From Neobacillus bataviensis LMG 21833 (GTDB lineage Bacteria > Bacillota > Bacilli > Bacillales > Cytobacillaceae), in NCBI RefSeq assembly GCF_000307875.1, contig NZ_AJLS01000137.1:79197-143196 (forward strand): a DNA stretch of 64,000 bases, read 5' to 3'. The position numbers and the translations under genes are program-made. The notes beneath the pieces were generated by a model. It saw nothing but the letters and a program-made list of their open reading frames with translations, searched no databases and had not been told where the DNA came from. Shown here piece by piece: positions 17,941 to 27,451 of the stretch; positions within the stretch are counted from its first letter, which is position 1, and every line of letters begins with the position of its first letter.

Positions 17941-18810
17941 TTGATAAAAGAGTCAAAGTCACGTCGAGTATTTACTATATGGAACTATCTATTTTTATCT
18001 TTACTGGGGTTAGTAATGCTTTTGCCTTTTCTCCATGTCTTAGCGGGGTCTTTCAGCAGCGGCAATGCCATAATCCAAGGAAAAGTAACCATTCTTCCTG
18101 TAGAATTTAATTTCTTAAACTATCAAGCGGTATTAAATGACGTAGCGATTTGGAAATCCTTTGGAATTAGCGTCTTTGTTACCATTGTTGGAACAACGAT
18201 TAATCTGCTATTAACAGCGCTAATGGCATATGGTCTTTCAAAGTCAAATTTAAAAGGACGTTCGTTTTTTATTCTTGTGGTTTTATTTACGATGATTTTT
18301 CATGCACCTATGATTCCTTCCTATTTGGTTGTAAAGGAATTAGGAATGTTAAATACACTATGGTCTATTATGATTCCCAATGCCATCAGTGCGTTTAACC
18401 TTATTATCTTGATGTCATTTTTCCAAAACATTCCTAAGGATTTACTAGAATCGGCAAAGATAGATGGCTGCGGGGAATATCGGACATGGTGGAAAATTGT
18501 ATTACCATTATCGATGCCTGCCATGACAACAGTGGGACTATTTTATGCAGTCGGACATTGGAACGGTTATTTCAATTCATTAATGTTTATCCGTAACTCA
18601 AGTTTATTTCCGCTTCAAGTAAAGCTTAGGAAACTTTTAGTTGAAAGTGACGCGGAAGCGATGATGCAAAGTGTAGAATTGACTTTGTCTTCCATTGAGG
18701 GAATAAAAATGGCCGCGATTATGGTGGCAACCTTACCAATATTATTTATTTATCCATTTATACAAAAGTATTTTGCACAAGGAGCTATGCTAGGCTCCAT
18801 CAAAGAATAA
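17941..18810 (+). CDS. ABC importer 2, permease B (YtcP/MalG type)
   Basis: A 289-residue CarB/MalG-type permease. The start is TTG with GAGAGGGGG 7 bp upstream. Six helices are predicted, the EAA loop is L-E-S-A-K-I-D-G-C-G-E-Y-R-T-W, and the C-terminus is Q-G-A-M-L-G-S-I-K-E. It dimerises with permease A to form the importer channel; the ATPase must come from elsewhere in the genome. Confidence 0.92.
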   Translation: MIKESKSRRVFTIWNYLFLSLLGLVMLLPFLHVLAGSFSSGNAIIQGKVTILPVEFNFLNYQAVLNDVAIWKSFGISVFVTIVGTTINLLLTALMAYGLSKSNLKGRSFFILVVLFTMIFHAPMIPSYLVVKELGMLNTLWSIMIPNAISAFNLIILMSFFQNIPKDLLESAKIDGCGEYRTWWKIVLPLSMPAMTTVGLFYAVGHWNGYFNSLMFIRNSSLFPLQVKLRKLLVESDAEAMMQSVELTLSSIEGIKMAAIMVATLPILFIYPFIQKYFAQGAMLGSIKE

Positions 18811-18837
18811 TCTAATTTTATAGGAAAGAGTGATGAG

Positions 18838-20391
18838 ATGTTAAAGGGAAAGAAGAGAAAGTATGCCTATTTGTTGATGGCTGTCATGTGTGCCATTATG
18901 TTATCACTTGCAGGGTGTAGTTCGAAGACAAATGACAGCGCTTCAAAGTCAGAGAAAGATAAAAATATTAAGATTGTGATGGCAGATAGGGGAATTCAGG
19001 CAGTTGAAGCTTCTCCTAATATAAGTAATGATAAATATGTAAAAAAGCTAGGAGAGTTAACTAATACAAAACTCAATCTGGAATTACTGTCATGGGCAGA
19101 ATATGAACAAAATTTAACCCTTGTGTTTGCTGGAGGAGAATACCCGGATGTAATGGAGGTAAATGGTATTAACTCTCCGCAGGTTGCACCAGCTGTTGAC
19201 TCTGGCGTATTTATGCCATTAAACGATTTGATTGAAAAGCATGCACCAAATTTAAAGAAATATATTACACAAGAACAATGGGATAGTCCAAGTGTAAGCA
19301 AGGACGGTCAAATTTATGCGATCCCTTCTACAAACTATGTTCGAAACTTGTCTGTTGTCATGGTTCGAAAGGATTGGATGGATAAGTTAAATATCGAGAC
19401 ACCTAAAACACTTGATGAATATGTTGAGATGTTAAGACGGTTTAAAAATGAAGATCCAAATGGTAATGGTGAAAAAGATGAGATACCATGGTCTGCACGT
19501 GAAAACTTTAGATATGGTGAAGCCGTCTTTGGGGCCTATGATGTGATTCCTACCGATTGGAAGGTTGTGGGTGGAAAGTTGCTTCCAAACTTTATTCGTC
19601 CAGAAATGAAAGAAGCTTTAGCTGTTTATAAAGAACTTTACGATGAAAAATTACTGGATAATGAGTTTTTGGTACAACAAGGTAAGGATTGGGATGCCAA
19701 AATTAAAGGGAAAGGGAATGTCGGGATGTTTATTCACGACCCTACCTACCCGGATAAATGGTTAACCGAGATTCAAAATAATACACCATCTGCAGAACTT
19801 GAAATTATTCCATCACCGACAGGTCCAGATGGTAAGGGCGGCGCTTCGATTCTTTCTCCAGTTGGCGGAATGGTCTGGGCGATTCCAGCATCAAATGAAG
19901 ATCCTGTTAGTGTAATTAAGTTTTTAGACAAGTTTTATTCAGAAGATGTTCAAACACTATTAACCTATGGACTTGAAGGGGATAATTACACCATTGAAAA
20001 TGGAAAAATCAATTATAAGTACCCAACAGACCAAGCTAGTATCCAAAATGAAACCATCTATCAAAACTTTTTACGTTTTATTGGACCATCCCATTTAGAA
20101 AATGAGGAGTTTTTAGCAAACAGACCACATGGGGATTTGATTAAGCAAGGCATTGAGGTCTCGCAAAACGAAGGACGAAAAAATGATGGACTGGGTATGC
20201 CCAATCCTCCTACCATTTTGGAAAGACCTGAACTGCAAAAGGATGGCTTATGGGTAGAATTTGCTGCTAAAGTATTAACGGGTAAAGAATCACTGGATAA
20301 TTTTGATAAATTCGTAGAGGATTGGAAAAAACGCGGCGGCTCCAAGATTATTGATGAGGCCACCGAATGGTATAAATCAAACAAGAAATAA
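18838..20391 (+). CDS. ABC importer 2, sugar-binding lipoprotein
   Basis: A 517-residue solute-binding lipoprotein. The signal peptide ends in L-A-G-C with Cys27 as the predicted lipidation site, preceded by a K-R-rich start and a hydrophobic core. The mature part contains the D-P-N-G-N-G-E-K-D-E motif at about residue 207, common to the LplA/YtcQ group and comparable to the motifs in the other two lipoproteins here. It binds an oligosaccharide for permeases A and B. The cassette closes with a strong terminator 6 bp after the stop. Confidence 0.92.
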   Translation: MLKGKKRKYAYLLMAVMCAIMLSLAGCSSKTNDSASKSEKDKNIKIVMADRGIQAVEASPNISNDKYVKKLGELTNTKLNLELLSWAEYEQNLTLVFAGGEYPDVMEVNGINSPQVAPAVDSGVFMPLNDLIEKHAPNLKKYITQEQWDSPSVSKDGQIYAIPSTNYVRNLSVVMVRKDWMDKLNIETPKTLDEYVEMLRRFKNEDPNGNGEKDEIPWSARENFRYGEAVFGAYDVIPTDWKVVGGKLLPNFIRPEMKEALAVYKELYDEKLLDNEFLVQQGKDWDAKIKGKGNVGMFIHDPTYPDKWLTEIQNNTPSAELEIIPSPTGPDGKGGASILSPVGGMVWAIPASNEDPVSVIKFLDKFYSEDVQTLLTYGLEGDNYTIENGKINYKYPTDQASIQNETIYQNFLRFIGPSHLENEEFLANRPHGDLIKQGIEVSQNEGRKNDGLGMPNPPTILERPELQKDGLWVEFAAKVLTGKESLDNFDKFVEDWKKRGGSKIIDEATEWYKSNKK

Positions 20392-20396
20392 TGGTG

Positions 20397-20430
20397 AAAT
20401 CCCCCGGTTTTGGTTTTGCCGGGGGATTTT
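20397..20430 (+). terminator. Terminator after importer cassette 2
   Basis: AATCCCCCGG (20398-20407) pairs perfectly with CCGGGGGATT (20419-20428), an 11-nt loop and a short T tract. Confidence 0.85.
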
Positions 20431-20507
20431 AAAAAGTTAGAGGATTCATGATCATATCGATCCTCCCTATATCGGGGCTGATTATGGCGCTAGTGAGGTG
20501 GTTTGCA

Positions 20508-23207
20508 TTGGATTATTTACGAAACACACATGATTTAACTCTTCCAGATTGGGGCCCATACACAAAAAAATATATCGGTATTTCTCATGTATCCGATAAA
20601 AAGGAAGGATTCCGTTTCGATTTAAGTGTTTTTCCTGGATTTTATCGTCGTAAAGTGGATGTTCCAAATGTGATGTGGGAATCTGGGTATCATCCCTGGG
20701 ATGCATCAGCTGATTTAAACTATTTTGTCCATCGTCATGAGTTGGAATGGAAAGACAAGGTTTATTGTGACATTTCCTTTTCCGAAATTACTCCCAATTC
20801 TCGATTGATTCGATGCGATTGCGTTAATAACGTCGACCAGCATCAAAATATTATCTTACACTATATGGCTTCCATGAATTTTCCCTCACATTATTCACAT
20901 GCTAAGGAATTTCTCCAACCCGATCGAGCTATAGTTCCAGATGGGGGAATTTGGGTGGATGCGTTAGACTATGATGAATTGCATTTTGCTGTTAAAAGAG
21001 CGGATGATCATCTGGTTCCTGACGGATATTTTCGGGCAGAAGTAAGAGATCATCATTTTGTGAATGGCAGTGGGATCGGACAGGGGTTTGGAAGGGATAA
21101 AGGAGACGAGGTAACCTATCGTTTCTCTCTTCATAAAAAAATCAAAAATGCCGTCATTGTTTTTCGTTTCCGTTTGAAGGAAGCCAATAAAGCGCTATTT
21201 ATTGCTCGCGGACTCATCAATGAAACGATTCTATTCGATGGGGGTGAGACTTTTCAGACGAAAGTGATTCCAATCGGATCATTAGAAGAGGGTGAATATG
21301 TTCTAAAGTTATCTTCATTGGGAGCTGGTTCCCTTGAATTGGATGGCTTTGCTGTTATCGAACAAGAGGATGAAATTTTCTTTGAACCCGTTGATTGGGA
21401 GCACATCCCTGAAATGATAAGCGGCCCTATTAAGAATAGCCTAATTCTTAAATATAAGGATATCGAGCATTATTATGGCGTACTCTGGGATTTTGACCAG
21501 TATGAGATAAGAGAGTTTTATCATGATGAATTGGATCGATTTATGAGGCACAATGTGCATCACCATGTTAATTCCACTTTTAAAGGCGATGGAGAAGGTC
21601 ACTTTACAAATGTATTTTTACGGCCAATCCCTATGAAGCCGAATTCATCTAGAACGATTTATGGCATGGTTTGTCATGGGAATTTGAAAGAAGTAGAAGA
21701 CATGCTGATAAATTTTAATAGTAAGAAAGACAGCTATATTCGTATGGGTGAATCGATAGCATCAAGATTGGAAGATCATGATGTTATCCCAAGCGGTGAG
21801 CCATATTTGTTTAGTCAGAAACGATTAGCTGCGACGACATTAACAAACGTAGTTTATCCGGTATATGTGAAAAAAAGTTATATAAAACATAATACCCCAG
21901 GGCGATGGTGGGATAGTTTGTATACATGGGATTCTGGCTTTATTGGACTCGGACTGTTGGAATTAGATACCAATCGTGCTGTCGAATGTTTAAATGCCTA
22001 TCTAACAGAACCGGGTGATACTCAAGCTGCCTTTATTCATCACGGAAGTCCTGTGCCCGTTCAGCATTATTTATACCTAGAGTTGTGGAACAAAACACAG
22101 TCCAAGGAATTATTAGCGTATTTTTATCCTAGATTGCGCCAGTATTATCATTTCTTGGCTGGACATGCTTACGGTTCAACCACAAGAAGGCTCGCTTCAA
22201 ATTTAATTCAAACATGGGATTATTTTTATAATTCTGGCGGATGGGATGATTATCCTCCACAGGTATATGTACATAAAAGCCATTTACAAAAAAAGGCAGC
22301 CGCCGTATCGAATACTTCTCATTGCATTCGAATTGCTAAAATTTTGCGAATGGCAGCATTGGAACTCGGGGGATTAGCTGAAGATGTCTCACAGTATGAT
22401 TCAGATATTTCGTTATTCAGTGAGGCTCTTCAAAAGTACTCCTGGGACAAGGATGCAGGCTACTTTGGTTATGTTTATCATAATGAAGAAGGTACACCCA
22501 TAGATATTTTGAGATATAAAACTGGCGATAATTATAATATGGGGTTGGACGGGGCATATCCATTAGTGGCAGGAATTTGTTCACCAGAACAAGAAAGAGG
22601 ATTACTGGAATATTTGCAATCTGGGCAAAGGCTTTGGAGTAAAATTGGCCTTTCAACTGTTGATCAATCTGCCCCGTATTATCAGGACGATGGGTATTGG
22701 AATGGGGCTGTGTGGTTCCCACATCAATGGTTTTACTGGAAGACCATGCTGGATTTAGGGGAAGGGGCTTTTGCACAAAAAATTGCTAAAACCGCTCTTA
22801 ATTTGTGGAAAAAAGAGGTAGAGACGTCGTATAACTGTTTTGAGCATTTTCTCATTGAGTCTGGAAGAGGAGCAGGTTGGCATCATTTCGGCGGCCTTTC
22901 CAATCCAATTCTAAGCTGGTTTGGTGCCTATTTTCGACCAGGCCGCTTAACTTGCGGATTTGATACTTGGATTATGAAAAAGCAATTTAACGAGAACAAT
23001 ACTTCGCTGTTAGCAAGATTAAAATCCTTTGGGAAACCAAATCACTGCTTTACAATTAATGCCACAATGAATCCAAATTTTAAATATATTGTCAAATTGA
23101 ATCAAAAAGAAATCCCTTTTCATATGGTGGAAACCGGCATGTTAGAAATCAATCTAAATCACAATCATACAGAAATGTTATTGACGATTGAAAAGGCACA
23201 TAAATGA
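20508..23207 (+). CDS. Putative (alpha/alpha)6-barrel glycosidase, GH63/MGH1-like
   Basis: About 899 residues from TTG 20508 (GAGGTGG 6 bp upstream). An ATG at 20448 would add 20 hydrophobic residues that look untranslated or spurious. The N-terminal half is beta-rich. From about residue 450 the pattern fits an (alpha/alpha)6 toroid: Y-T-W-D-S-G-F (about 470), G-G-W-D-D-Y-P-P-Q (about 575), Y-W-N-G-A-V-W-F-P-H-Q-W (about 730) and I-E-S-G-R-G-A-G-W-H-H-F-G-G (about 783). GH63 enzymes use an Asp and a Glu in comparable places, so the Asp of W-D-S and the Glu of I-E-S-G are candidate catalytic acids (inference). It is cytoplasmic. Family and substrate are uncertain; it may belong to an unnamed glycoside hydrolase family. 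Confidence 0.65.
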   Translation: MDYLRNTHDLTLPDWGPYTKKYIGISHVSDKKEGFRFDLSVFPGFYRRKVDVPNVMWESGYHPWDASADLNYFVHRHELEWKDKVYCDISFSEITPNSRLIRCDCVNNVDQHQNIILHYMASMNFPSHYSHAKEFLQPDRAIVPDGGIWVDALDYDELHFAVKRADDHLVPDGYFRAEVRDHHFVNGSGIGQGFGRDKGDEVTYRFSLHKKIKNAVIVFRFRLKEANKALFIARGLINETILFDGGETFQTKVIPIGSLEEGEYVLKLSSLGAGSLELDGFAVIEQEDEIFFEPVDWEHIPEMISGPIKNSLILKYKDIEHYYGVLWDFDQYEIREFYHDELDRFMRHNVHHHVNSTFKGDGEGHFTNVFLRPIPMKPNSSRTIYGMVCHGNLKEVEDMLINFNSKKDSYIRMGESIASRLEDHDVIPSGEPYLFSQKRLAATTLTNVVYPVYVKKSYIKHNTPGRWWDSLYTWDSGFIGLGLLELDTNRAVECLNAYLTEPGDTQAAFIHHGSPVPVQHYLYLELWNKTQSKELLAYFYPRLRQYYHFLAGHAYGSTTRRLASNLIQTWDYFYNSGGWDDYPPQVYVHKSHLQKKAAAVSNTSHCIRIAKILRMAALELGGLAEDVSQYDSDISLFSEALQKYSWDKDAGYFGYVYHNEEGTPIDILRYKTGDNYNMGLDGAYPLVAGICSPEQERGLLEYLQSGQRLWSKIGLSTVDQSAPYYQDDGYWNGAVWFPHQWFYWKTMLDLGEGAFAQKIAKTALNLWKKEVETSYNCFEHFLIESGRGAGWHHFGGLSNPILSWFGAYFRPGRLTCGFDTWIMKKQFNENNTSLLARLKSFGKPNHCFTINATMNPNFKYIVKLNQKEIPFHMVETGMLEINLNHNHTEMLLTIEKAHK

Positions 23208-23279
23208 GAGGATTCTTTTGTCCATTAAGAAGGAAATAGAGTTTTAAAAATATAAAAACATGAAAAGGAAAGGGTTGCT

Positions 23280-24599
23280 ATGGTAGAAACAGTTGAACGA
23301 AATGTAGCGGAAATGAAAAAGAAGACAGGCCCTGTAACAGCAGTGATCGTTGGTGCAGGTAATAGGACAAATGTATATTCAACGTATGCAGAACAACATC
23401 CGAATGAATTACAAATCGTTGGAATCGTTGAACCTGATGCCATTAGAAGAAAGAAAGCCGCCGAACGCTTTCATGTTGCTGATGAGAATTGTTTTGAGTC
23501 AATCGAAGCATTTACTCATAAAGAAAGATTCGCAGATGCGGTTATTAATGGAACGATGGATGAACTGCATGTTCAAACCACCATCCCAATCATAAAAGCT
23601 GGGTATGATGTATTGTTAGAAAAGCCTATTGGTACAGAAAAATCCGAGATTGAAGCATTGTCTGCAACGGCAGCACAGTACAATCGAAAAGTAATGATTT
23701 GTCATGTCCTGCGTTATGCTCCATTTTATAAAGAAATAAAAAGAAGAGTATTAGATAATGAGATTGGAGAAATTATCAATATTCAGACAGCGGAGAATGT
23801 CAGTTATCATCATATGGCGGTATCGTTTGTTAGAGGAAAGTGGAATCGAAAGGATATATGCAAATCCTCGATGCTGCTGGCAAAATGCTGTCATGATTTA
23901 GATATTATTACATGGTTAATGAGCGGGATTAAACCAAAAAGAGTATCAAGTTTCGGCAGTTTAATGCATTTTCGTCCAGAAATGGCACCTGAGGGAGCCG
24001 GCAAACGTTGTTTGGTTGATTGCAAAATCGAACATGAATGTCCCTACTCGGCAAAGAAAAATTATATTGAACAGGGTAATTGGGGCTGGTACGCTTGGAG
24101 AAGTATTCAGCATTTAGGTCCTGAGCCGACCGTCCAGCAAAAAATAGAATCCTTAAAAACGGATAATCCATATGGCAGATGTGTATGGCATTGTGATAAT
24201 GATGTCGTAGATCATCAATCTGTTGCCATTGAATTTGCGAATGGGACAACCGCTACCCACAACTTAATGGGGGGGACTGCCAAACCATGCCGGAACATTC
24301 ACATCATTGGTACAAAAGGGGAAATTCAAGGGACAATGGAGGATGGATATTTTGTAATCCGCCATCCCAATGCTAGAAAAGGTCATCACTTTAAGGAAGA
24401 AAAAGTAGAAATTGAGGTATCTGAAGATATGCATGGCGGCGGAGATTTGCGGTTAGTAGCTGATTTCGTCAGTGTTTTGAAAGGAAACAAACCATCTATA
24501 TCTACGACATCTTTGGAGGATTCAATAAATGGTCATTTGATTGTCTTTGCAGCTGACCAATCGAATGAAGAAAATCGTGTAATCAACATGAATGAATAG
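23280..24599 (+). CDS. Gfo/Idh/MocA-family oxidoreductase 2 (Cys-cluster type)
   Basis: A 439-residue protein close in layout to the one at 5095-6369. It has the Rossmann start V-I-V-G-A-G-N-R-T, the E-K-P motif in L-L-E-K-P-I-G, the catalytic-type segment K-C-C-H-D-L-D-I-I and, near residue 243, C-x3-C-x5-C, with another Cys before D-N-D-V-V-D-H-Q. AGGAAAGGG precedes the ATG. A second in-frame ATG at 23310 is less well placed. It follows the (alpha/alpha)6 enzyme and ends at a 16-bp terminator stem, so the two genes form one unit. Likely an NAD(P)-linked oxidation of a sugar or glycoside; substrate unknown. Confidence 0.88.
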   Translation: MVETVERNVAEMKKKTGPVTAVIVGAGNRTNVYSTYAEQHPNELQIVGIVEPDAIRRKKAAERFHVADENCFESIEAFTHKERFADAVINGTMDELHVQTTIPIIKAGYDVLLEKPIGTEKSEIEALSATAAQYNRKVMICHVLRYAPFYKEIKRRVLDNEIGEIINIQTAENVSYHHMAVSFVRGKWNRKDICKSSMLLAKCCHDLDIITWLMSGIKPKRVSSFGSLMHFRPEMAPEGAGKRCLVDCKIEHECPYSAKKNYIEQGNWGWYAWRSIQHLGPEPTVQQKIESLKTDNPYGRCVWHCDNDVVDHQSVAIEFANGTTATHNLMGGTAKPCRNIHIIGTKGEIQGTMEDGYFVIRHPNARKGHHFKEEKVEIEVSEDMHGGGDLRLVADFVSVLKGNKPSISTTSLEDSINGHLIVFAADQSNEENRVINMNE

Positions 24600-24611
24600 T
24601 GTAGAATGATG

Positions 24612-24654
24612 ATTCTAATGATTCCTCCTTTTGATGAGGAATCATTAGAATTTA
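24612..24654 (+). terminator. Terminator after Gfo/Idh/MocA 2
   Basis: A 16-bp perfect stem (24612-24627 with 24636-24651), an 8-nt loop and a short T-rich tail. Confidence 0.8.
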
Positions 24655-24681
24655 TTGGAAACATATAAGTTTACGTTTTAA

Positions 24682-24710
24682 TTGTACTAACATTCAGAAC
24701 CTACTACACT
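24682..24710 (+). promoter_or_regulatory. Promoter candidate for the YesM/YesN operon
   Basis: TTGTAC (24682-24687), a 17-nt spacer and TACACT (24705-24710), just after the preceding terminator and 36 bp before the kinase start. Confidence 0.4.
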
Positions 24711-24745
24711 ATTATTATTAGTCTAAAAAGGGAGACGCATTAATA

Positions 24746-26512
24746 TTGGGTGCTATGTCCATTAAAACGAAACTTACCATTTTAATTGTTCTGACCGTAT
24801 TTGTACCCTTCATTCTATTCGGAGTGATTTGGTACGAGCAGTCGACAAAAGTGATTGAAAAAAATGCCACTCAATCTAGTGTCCAAATTGTGGGTCAGTT
24901 GAATCATCATCTTGAATATTATTTTAACGATTTAGAACGCAACACATTACCTATTTTTACGCACCCGCTGATTCAACAACTGCTAAAAGCAGAAACAGAC
25001 GATCTATATAATCGTTTTTACCTTCGCAGGCAGATAAAGAAAGAAGTCATTCCTAGTTTACTCTTTAGCAGACCTGATATTGCCGGGATTGCTATTGTTT
25101 CGAATGATGGTTTGAATGTAACGAGTTATGGAAGTACGAGTGGTAATAAGTATACTGTAAAGGATCTCCAAGATGAAAATTATCGAATTTTGGGTGTAAG
25201 TAATTCCGGGGAACCCATTCTAACTATCGCTAGAAAATTGATTGATAAGACATCCTATCAATCTACTGGTTTATTATTAATTGATATAAAACTAAATCAA
25301 TTGTCGAAAATAATCAATGATACACAGTTGGGGAAAACAGGGATGATTTCAATCGTCAATTCGGATGGAGTCATTATCTATCACCAGGATAAAACGAAGC
25401 TTGGCAAGAAAATCTCCAATGCTGATTTAAAGCAGTATTTATTGGATGCAGATGGTTCTGTTATTAAGACTGATGCGAAAGGGGAAAAGATTGTCACCTT
25501 TAACCTTTCTCCGTTAACAAATTTGATAACCATTGCGGAAGTTCCCAAAAAAGAGCTAATGGGAGAGCTTCTTCATTTACGGAATATAGCAAGTATAGCC
25601 ATCATATTCATTACTATTTTTTCCCTGCTTATTATTGTTGTATTTTCGTTTAAATTAATTAAATCCCTTACTAGTTTGCAAAGTAAGATGAAAGAAGTGG
25701 AGATGGGGAACCTTCAAATAAGAGCAGACGAAGGGAAAAAGGACGAAATCGGAAGATTAAATAGCAGCTTTAATACGATGGTGATGGAAATGGAGCGATT
25801 GATTGAGGATGTACATAAATCAGAATTAAAAGAAAAGGAAATTTTACTGAAACAAAGAGAAGCGGTTCTTCAATCGATGCAATTTCAAGTAAATCCCCAT
25901 TTTTTATATAATACACTCGAAATTATCAATTCACACGCGATTGTTGAAGGAAATATGACCATTAGCCGCATGTCGACCGCATTAGCTGATATATTCAGAT
26001 ATGCAGTGGAAGGACATCACTATCAAGTAACGCTGTATCAAGAAATGGAGAATATTAAAAGTTTCATTGAAATTCAAAAAGAAAGATACCATTACCTTAA
26101 AGTTGAAATTGTTTTAGATGATACACCTATTTCGAAAGTGAATGCGATCAGACTGATTCTGCAGCCAATCGTTGAAAATGCATTCAAACATGGATATGAA
26201 GCCCATAAAATAAAGCCTGACTATTTAAAAATAGCAGGACAACAATATGAAACCTATTATCTTCTTGAAATAACCGATAAAGGTAAGGGTATGGCGTTTG
26301 AAAGCATTAGCAACTTCAACCATGCGTTTGAACTAAGGGATTTGGAGCAAATGAATACGATCAATTATGAAATGTTATCCAAAGGAATTGGGTTATGGAA
26401 CGTTCATTTCCGGATTCGTTCTTCATTTGGTTACCCGTATGGGATTTATATTAAAGAATCTACACAATCAGGCACCATTATACAAATAAAGCTTCCGCTC
26501 AATACGAATTAA
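24746..26512 (+). CDS. YesM-like sensor histidine kinase
   Basis: A 588-residue membrane sensor kinase of the LytS/YesM group. Helices at about residues 10-28 and 280-303 bracket an extracellular Cache-like sensor domain. A HAMP linker follows (about 305-360), then the His_kinase domain with H385 in F-Q-V-N-P-H-F-L-Y-N-T-L, and an HATPase domain (I-L-Q-P-I-V-E-N-A-F-K-H-G, D-K-G-K-G-M). The start is TTG 24746 or ATG 24755; AAAGGGAG better fits the TTG. It phosphorylates the adjacent response regulator. Position after cassette 2, which lacks its own regulator, suggests it senses the glycan and activates that importer. Confidence 0.92.
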   Translation: MGAMSIKTKLTILIVLTVFVPFILFGVIWYEQSTKVIEKNATQSSVQIVGQLNHHLEYYFNDLERNTLPIFTHPLIQQLLKAETDDLYNRFYLRRQIKKEVIPSLLFSRPDIAGIAIVSNDGLNVTSYGSTSGNKYTVKDLQDENYRILGVSNSGEPILTIARKLIDKTSYQSTGLLLIDIKLNQLSKIINDTQLGKTGMISIVNSDGVIIYHQDKTKLGKKISNADLKQYLLDADGSVIKTDAKGEKIVTFNLSPLTNLITIAEVPKKELMGELLHLRNIASIAIIFITIFSLLIIVVFSFKLIKSLTSLQSKMKEVEMGNLQIRADEGKKDEIGRLNSSFNTMVMEMERLIEDVHKSELKEKEILLKQREAVLQSMQFQVNPHFLYNTLEIINSHAIVEGNMTISRMSTALADIFRYAVEGHHYQVTLYQEMENIKSFIEIQKERYHYLKVEIVLDDTPISKVNAIRLILQPIVENAFKHGYEAHKIKPDYLKIAGQQYETYYLLEITDKGKGMAFESISNFNHAFELRDLEQMNTINYEMLSKGIGLWNVHFRIRSSFGYPYGIYIKESTQSGTIIQIKLPLNTN

Positions 26513-26548
26513 TGTTTTTATCGATAATTTTGAAGGAGGAAGAAGGAT

Positions 26549-27304
26549 ATGTATAAGGTTATCATCGCAGATGATGAATACATGATTAAAAAGAGCCTGA
26601 CAGTCATGATAGAAAACGCTCCATTTAATTTTAAAGTGGTTGGTACAGCCGAAGATGGCAAAGAAGCGATGGATTTAATTAAAGAATTTAGACCTGATTT
26701 GCTAGTTACGGATATCCGGATGCCTGTCATGGATGGATTGGATTTAATCCATCAATTACACGAAGAACATGAATCAACAGAAGCAATCGTTGTTTCAGGG
26801 TATGGAGAATTTGAGTACGCCCAAAGAGCATTGCGAATGGGCGCGGCGGATTATCTATTAAAACCCATTAAAGTAGATTTAGTTCAAGAAGCACTTAAAC
26901 GAGTGAGTGAAAAACTACGAGCAAGATCACAAAGAAAAAGTGAAACATATGAAACGGTTCTTCAGTTTAAGAATCTTTCTCCTAAAATGAATCATGCGGT
27001 TCATTTCATAGAAAAGCATTATCATGATGATCAATTATCCTTACCTATTGTGGCAGAGCATATTGAATTATCCACTGCCTATTTCAGCCGGACTTTTAAA
27101 GAAGAAACAGGAAAAAGCTTTGTTCATTATCTGACAGAATTACGAATGGAGAAAGCAAAAGACATATTAAAAAATCCCTATACCAAATCCTATGAAGTAG
27201 CCTATTCGGTCGGATACATAGATTATCCGCATTTTTCAAAAGCATTTAAGAAATACTATGGAATTTCACCTACGGAGTTTAGAAAAATGCAGCTGCCGCA
27301 ATGA
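26549..27304 (+). CDS. YesN-like AraC-type response regulator (short form)
   Basis: A 251-residue response regulator. The receiver domain (about 1-120) has D-D-E at 9-11 and the phosphoacceptor D55 in L-V-T-D-I-R-M-P-V-M-D-G, with K107 in L-L-K-P-I. A short linker leads directly into the AraC-type double helix-turn-helix (about 150-248; S-T-A-Y-F-S-R-T-F-K and the G-Y-x-D-Y-P-H-F-S-K-A-F-K-K-Y-Y-G signature). B. subtilis YesN is clearly longer, so the central region is missing here. AAGGAGGAAG precedes the ATG. It is co-transcribed with the kinase and presumably activates importer genes. Confidence 0.92.
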   Translation: MYKVIIADDEYMIKKSLTVMIENAPFNFKVVGTAEDGKEAMDLIKEFRPDLLVTDIRMPVMDGLDLIHQLHEEHESTEAIVVSGYGEFEYAQRALRMGAADYLLKPIKVDLVQEALKRVSEKLRARSQRKSETYETVLQFKNLSPKMNHAVHFIEKHYHDDQLSLPIVAEHIELSTAYFSRTFKEETGKSFVHYLTELRMEKAKDILKNPYTKSYEVAYSVGYIDYPHFSKAFKKYYGISPTEFRKMQLPQ

Positions 27305-27364
27305 ATAATCATGATTAAATGTGAAGAACTGTTTAGACCCCTGAATATGGCTTTGTTAAATGTT

Positions 27365-27395
27365 GGGTTGACCCTACAAGTGATGGTGGTATAAT
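27365..27395 (+). promoter_or_regulatory. GntR-type promoter/operator element, copy B
   Basis: GGGTTGACC (-35 TTGACC at 27368-27373), the 16-nt spacer CTACAAGTGATGGTGG and a consensus TATAAT (27390-27395). It drives the GalNAc operon beginning at 27535. The same element occurs at 16501 and 32803. Confidence 0.75.
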
Positions 27396-27422
27396 AGAAT
27401 TAATTAGTTAGTTAGTTATTGT

Positions 27423-27451
27423 ACTCATAGCGTTATGTCTATGAGTTTTTC
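27423..27451 (+). terminator. Terminator-like hairpin in the GalNAc operon leader
   Basis: ACTCATAG (27423-27430) pairs with CTATGAGT (27439-27446), an 8-nt loop, then T5. It lies downstream of promoter element B and upstream of the first gene, so it may attenuate the operon. Confidence 0.5.

Noticed and set aside
20448..20507. Hydrophobic N-terminal extension (possible signal anchor) on the (alpha/alpha)6 protein
   Set aside because: The TTG at 20508 has a good ribosome site and all other enzymes are cytosolic; the extension is short and lacks a cleavage site. Not fully excluded.
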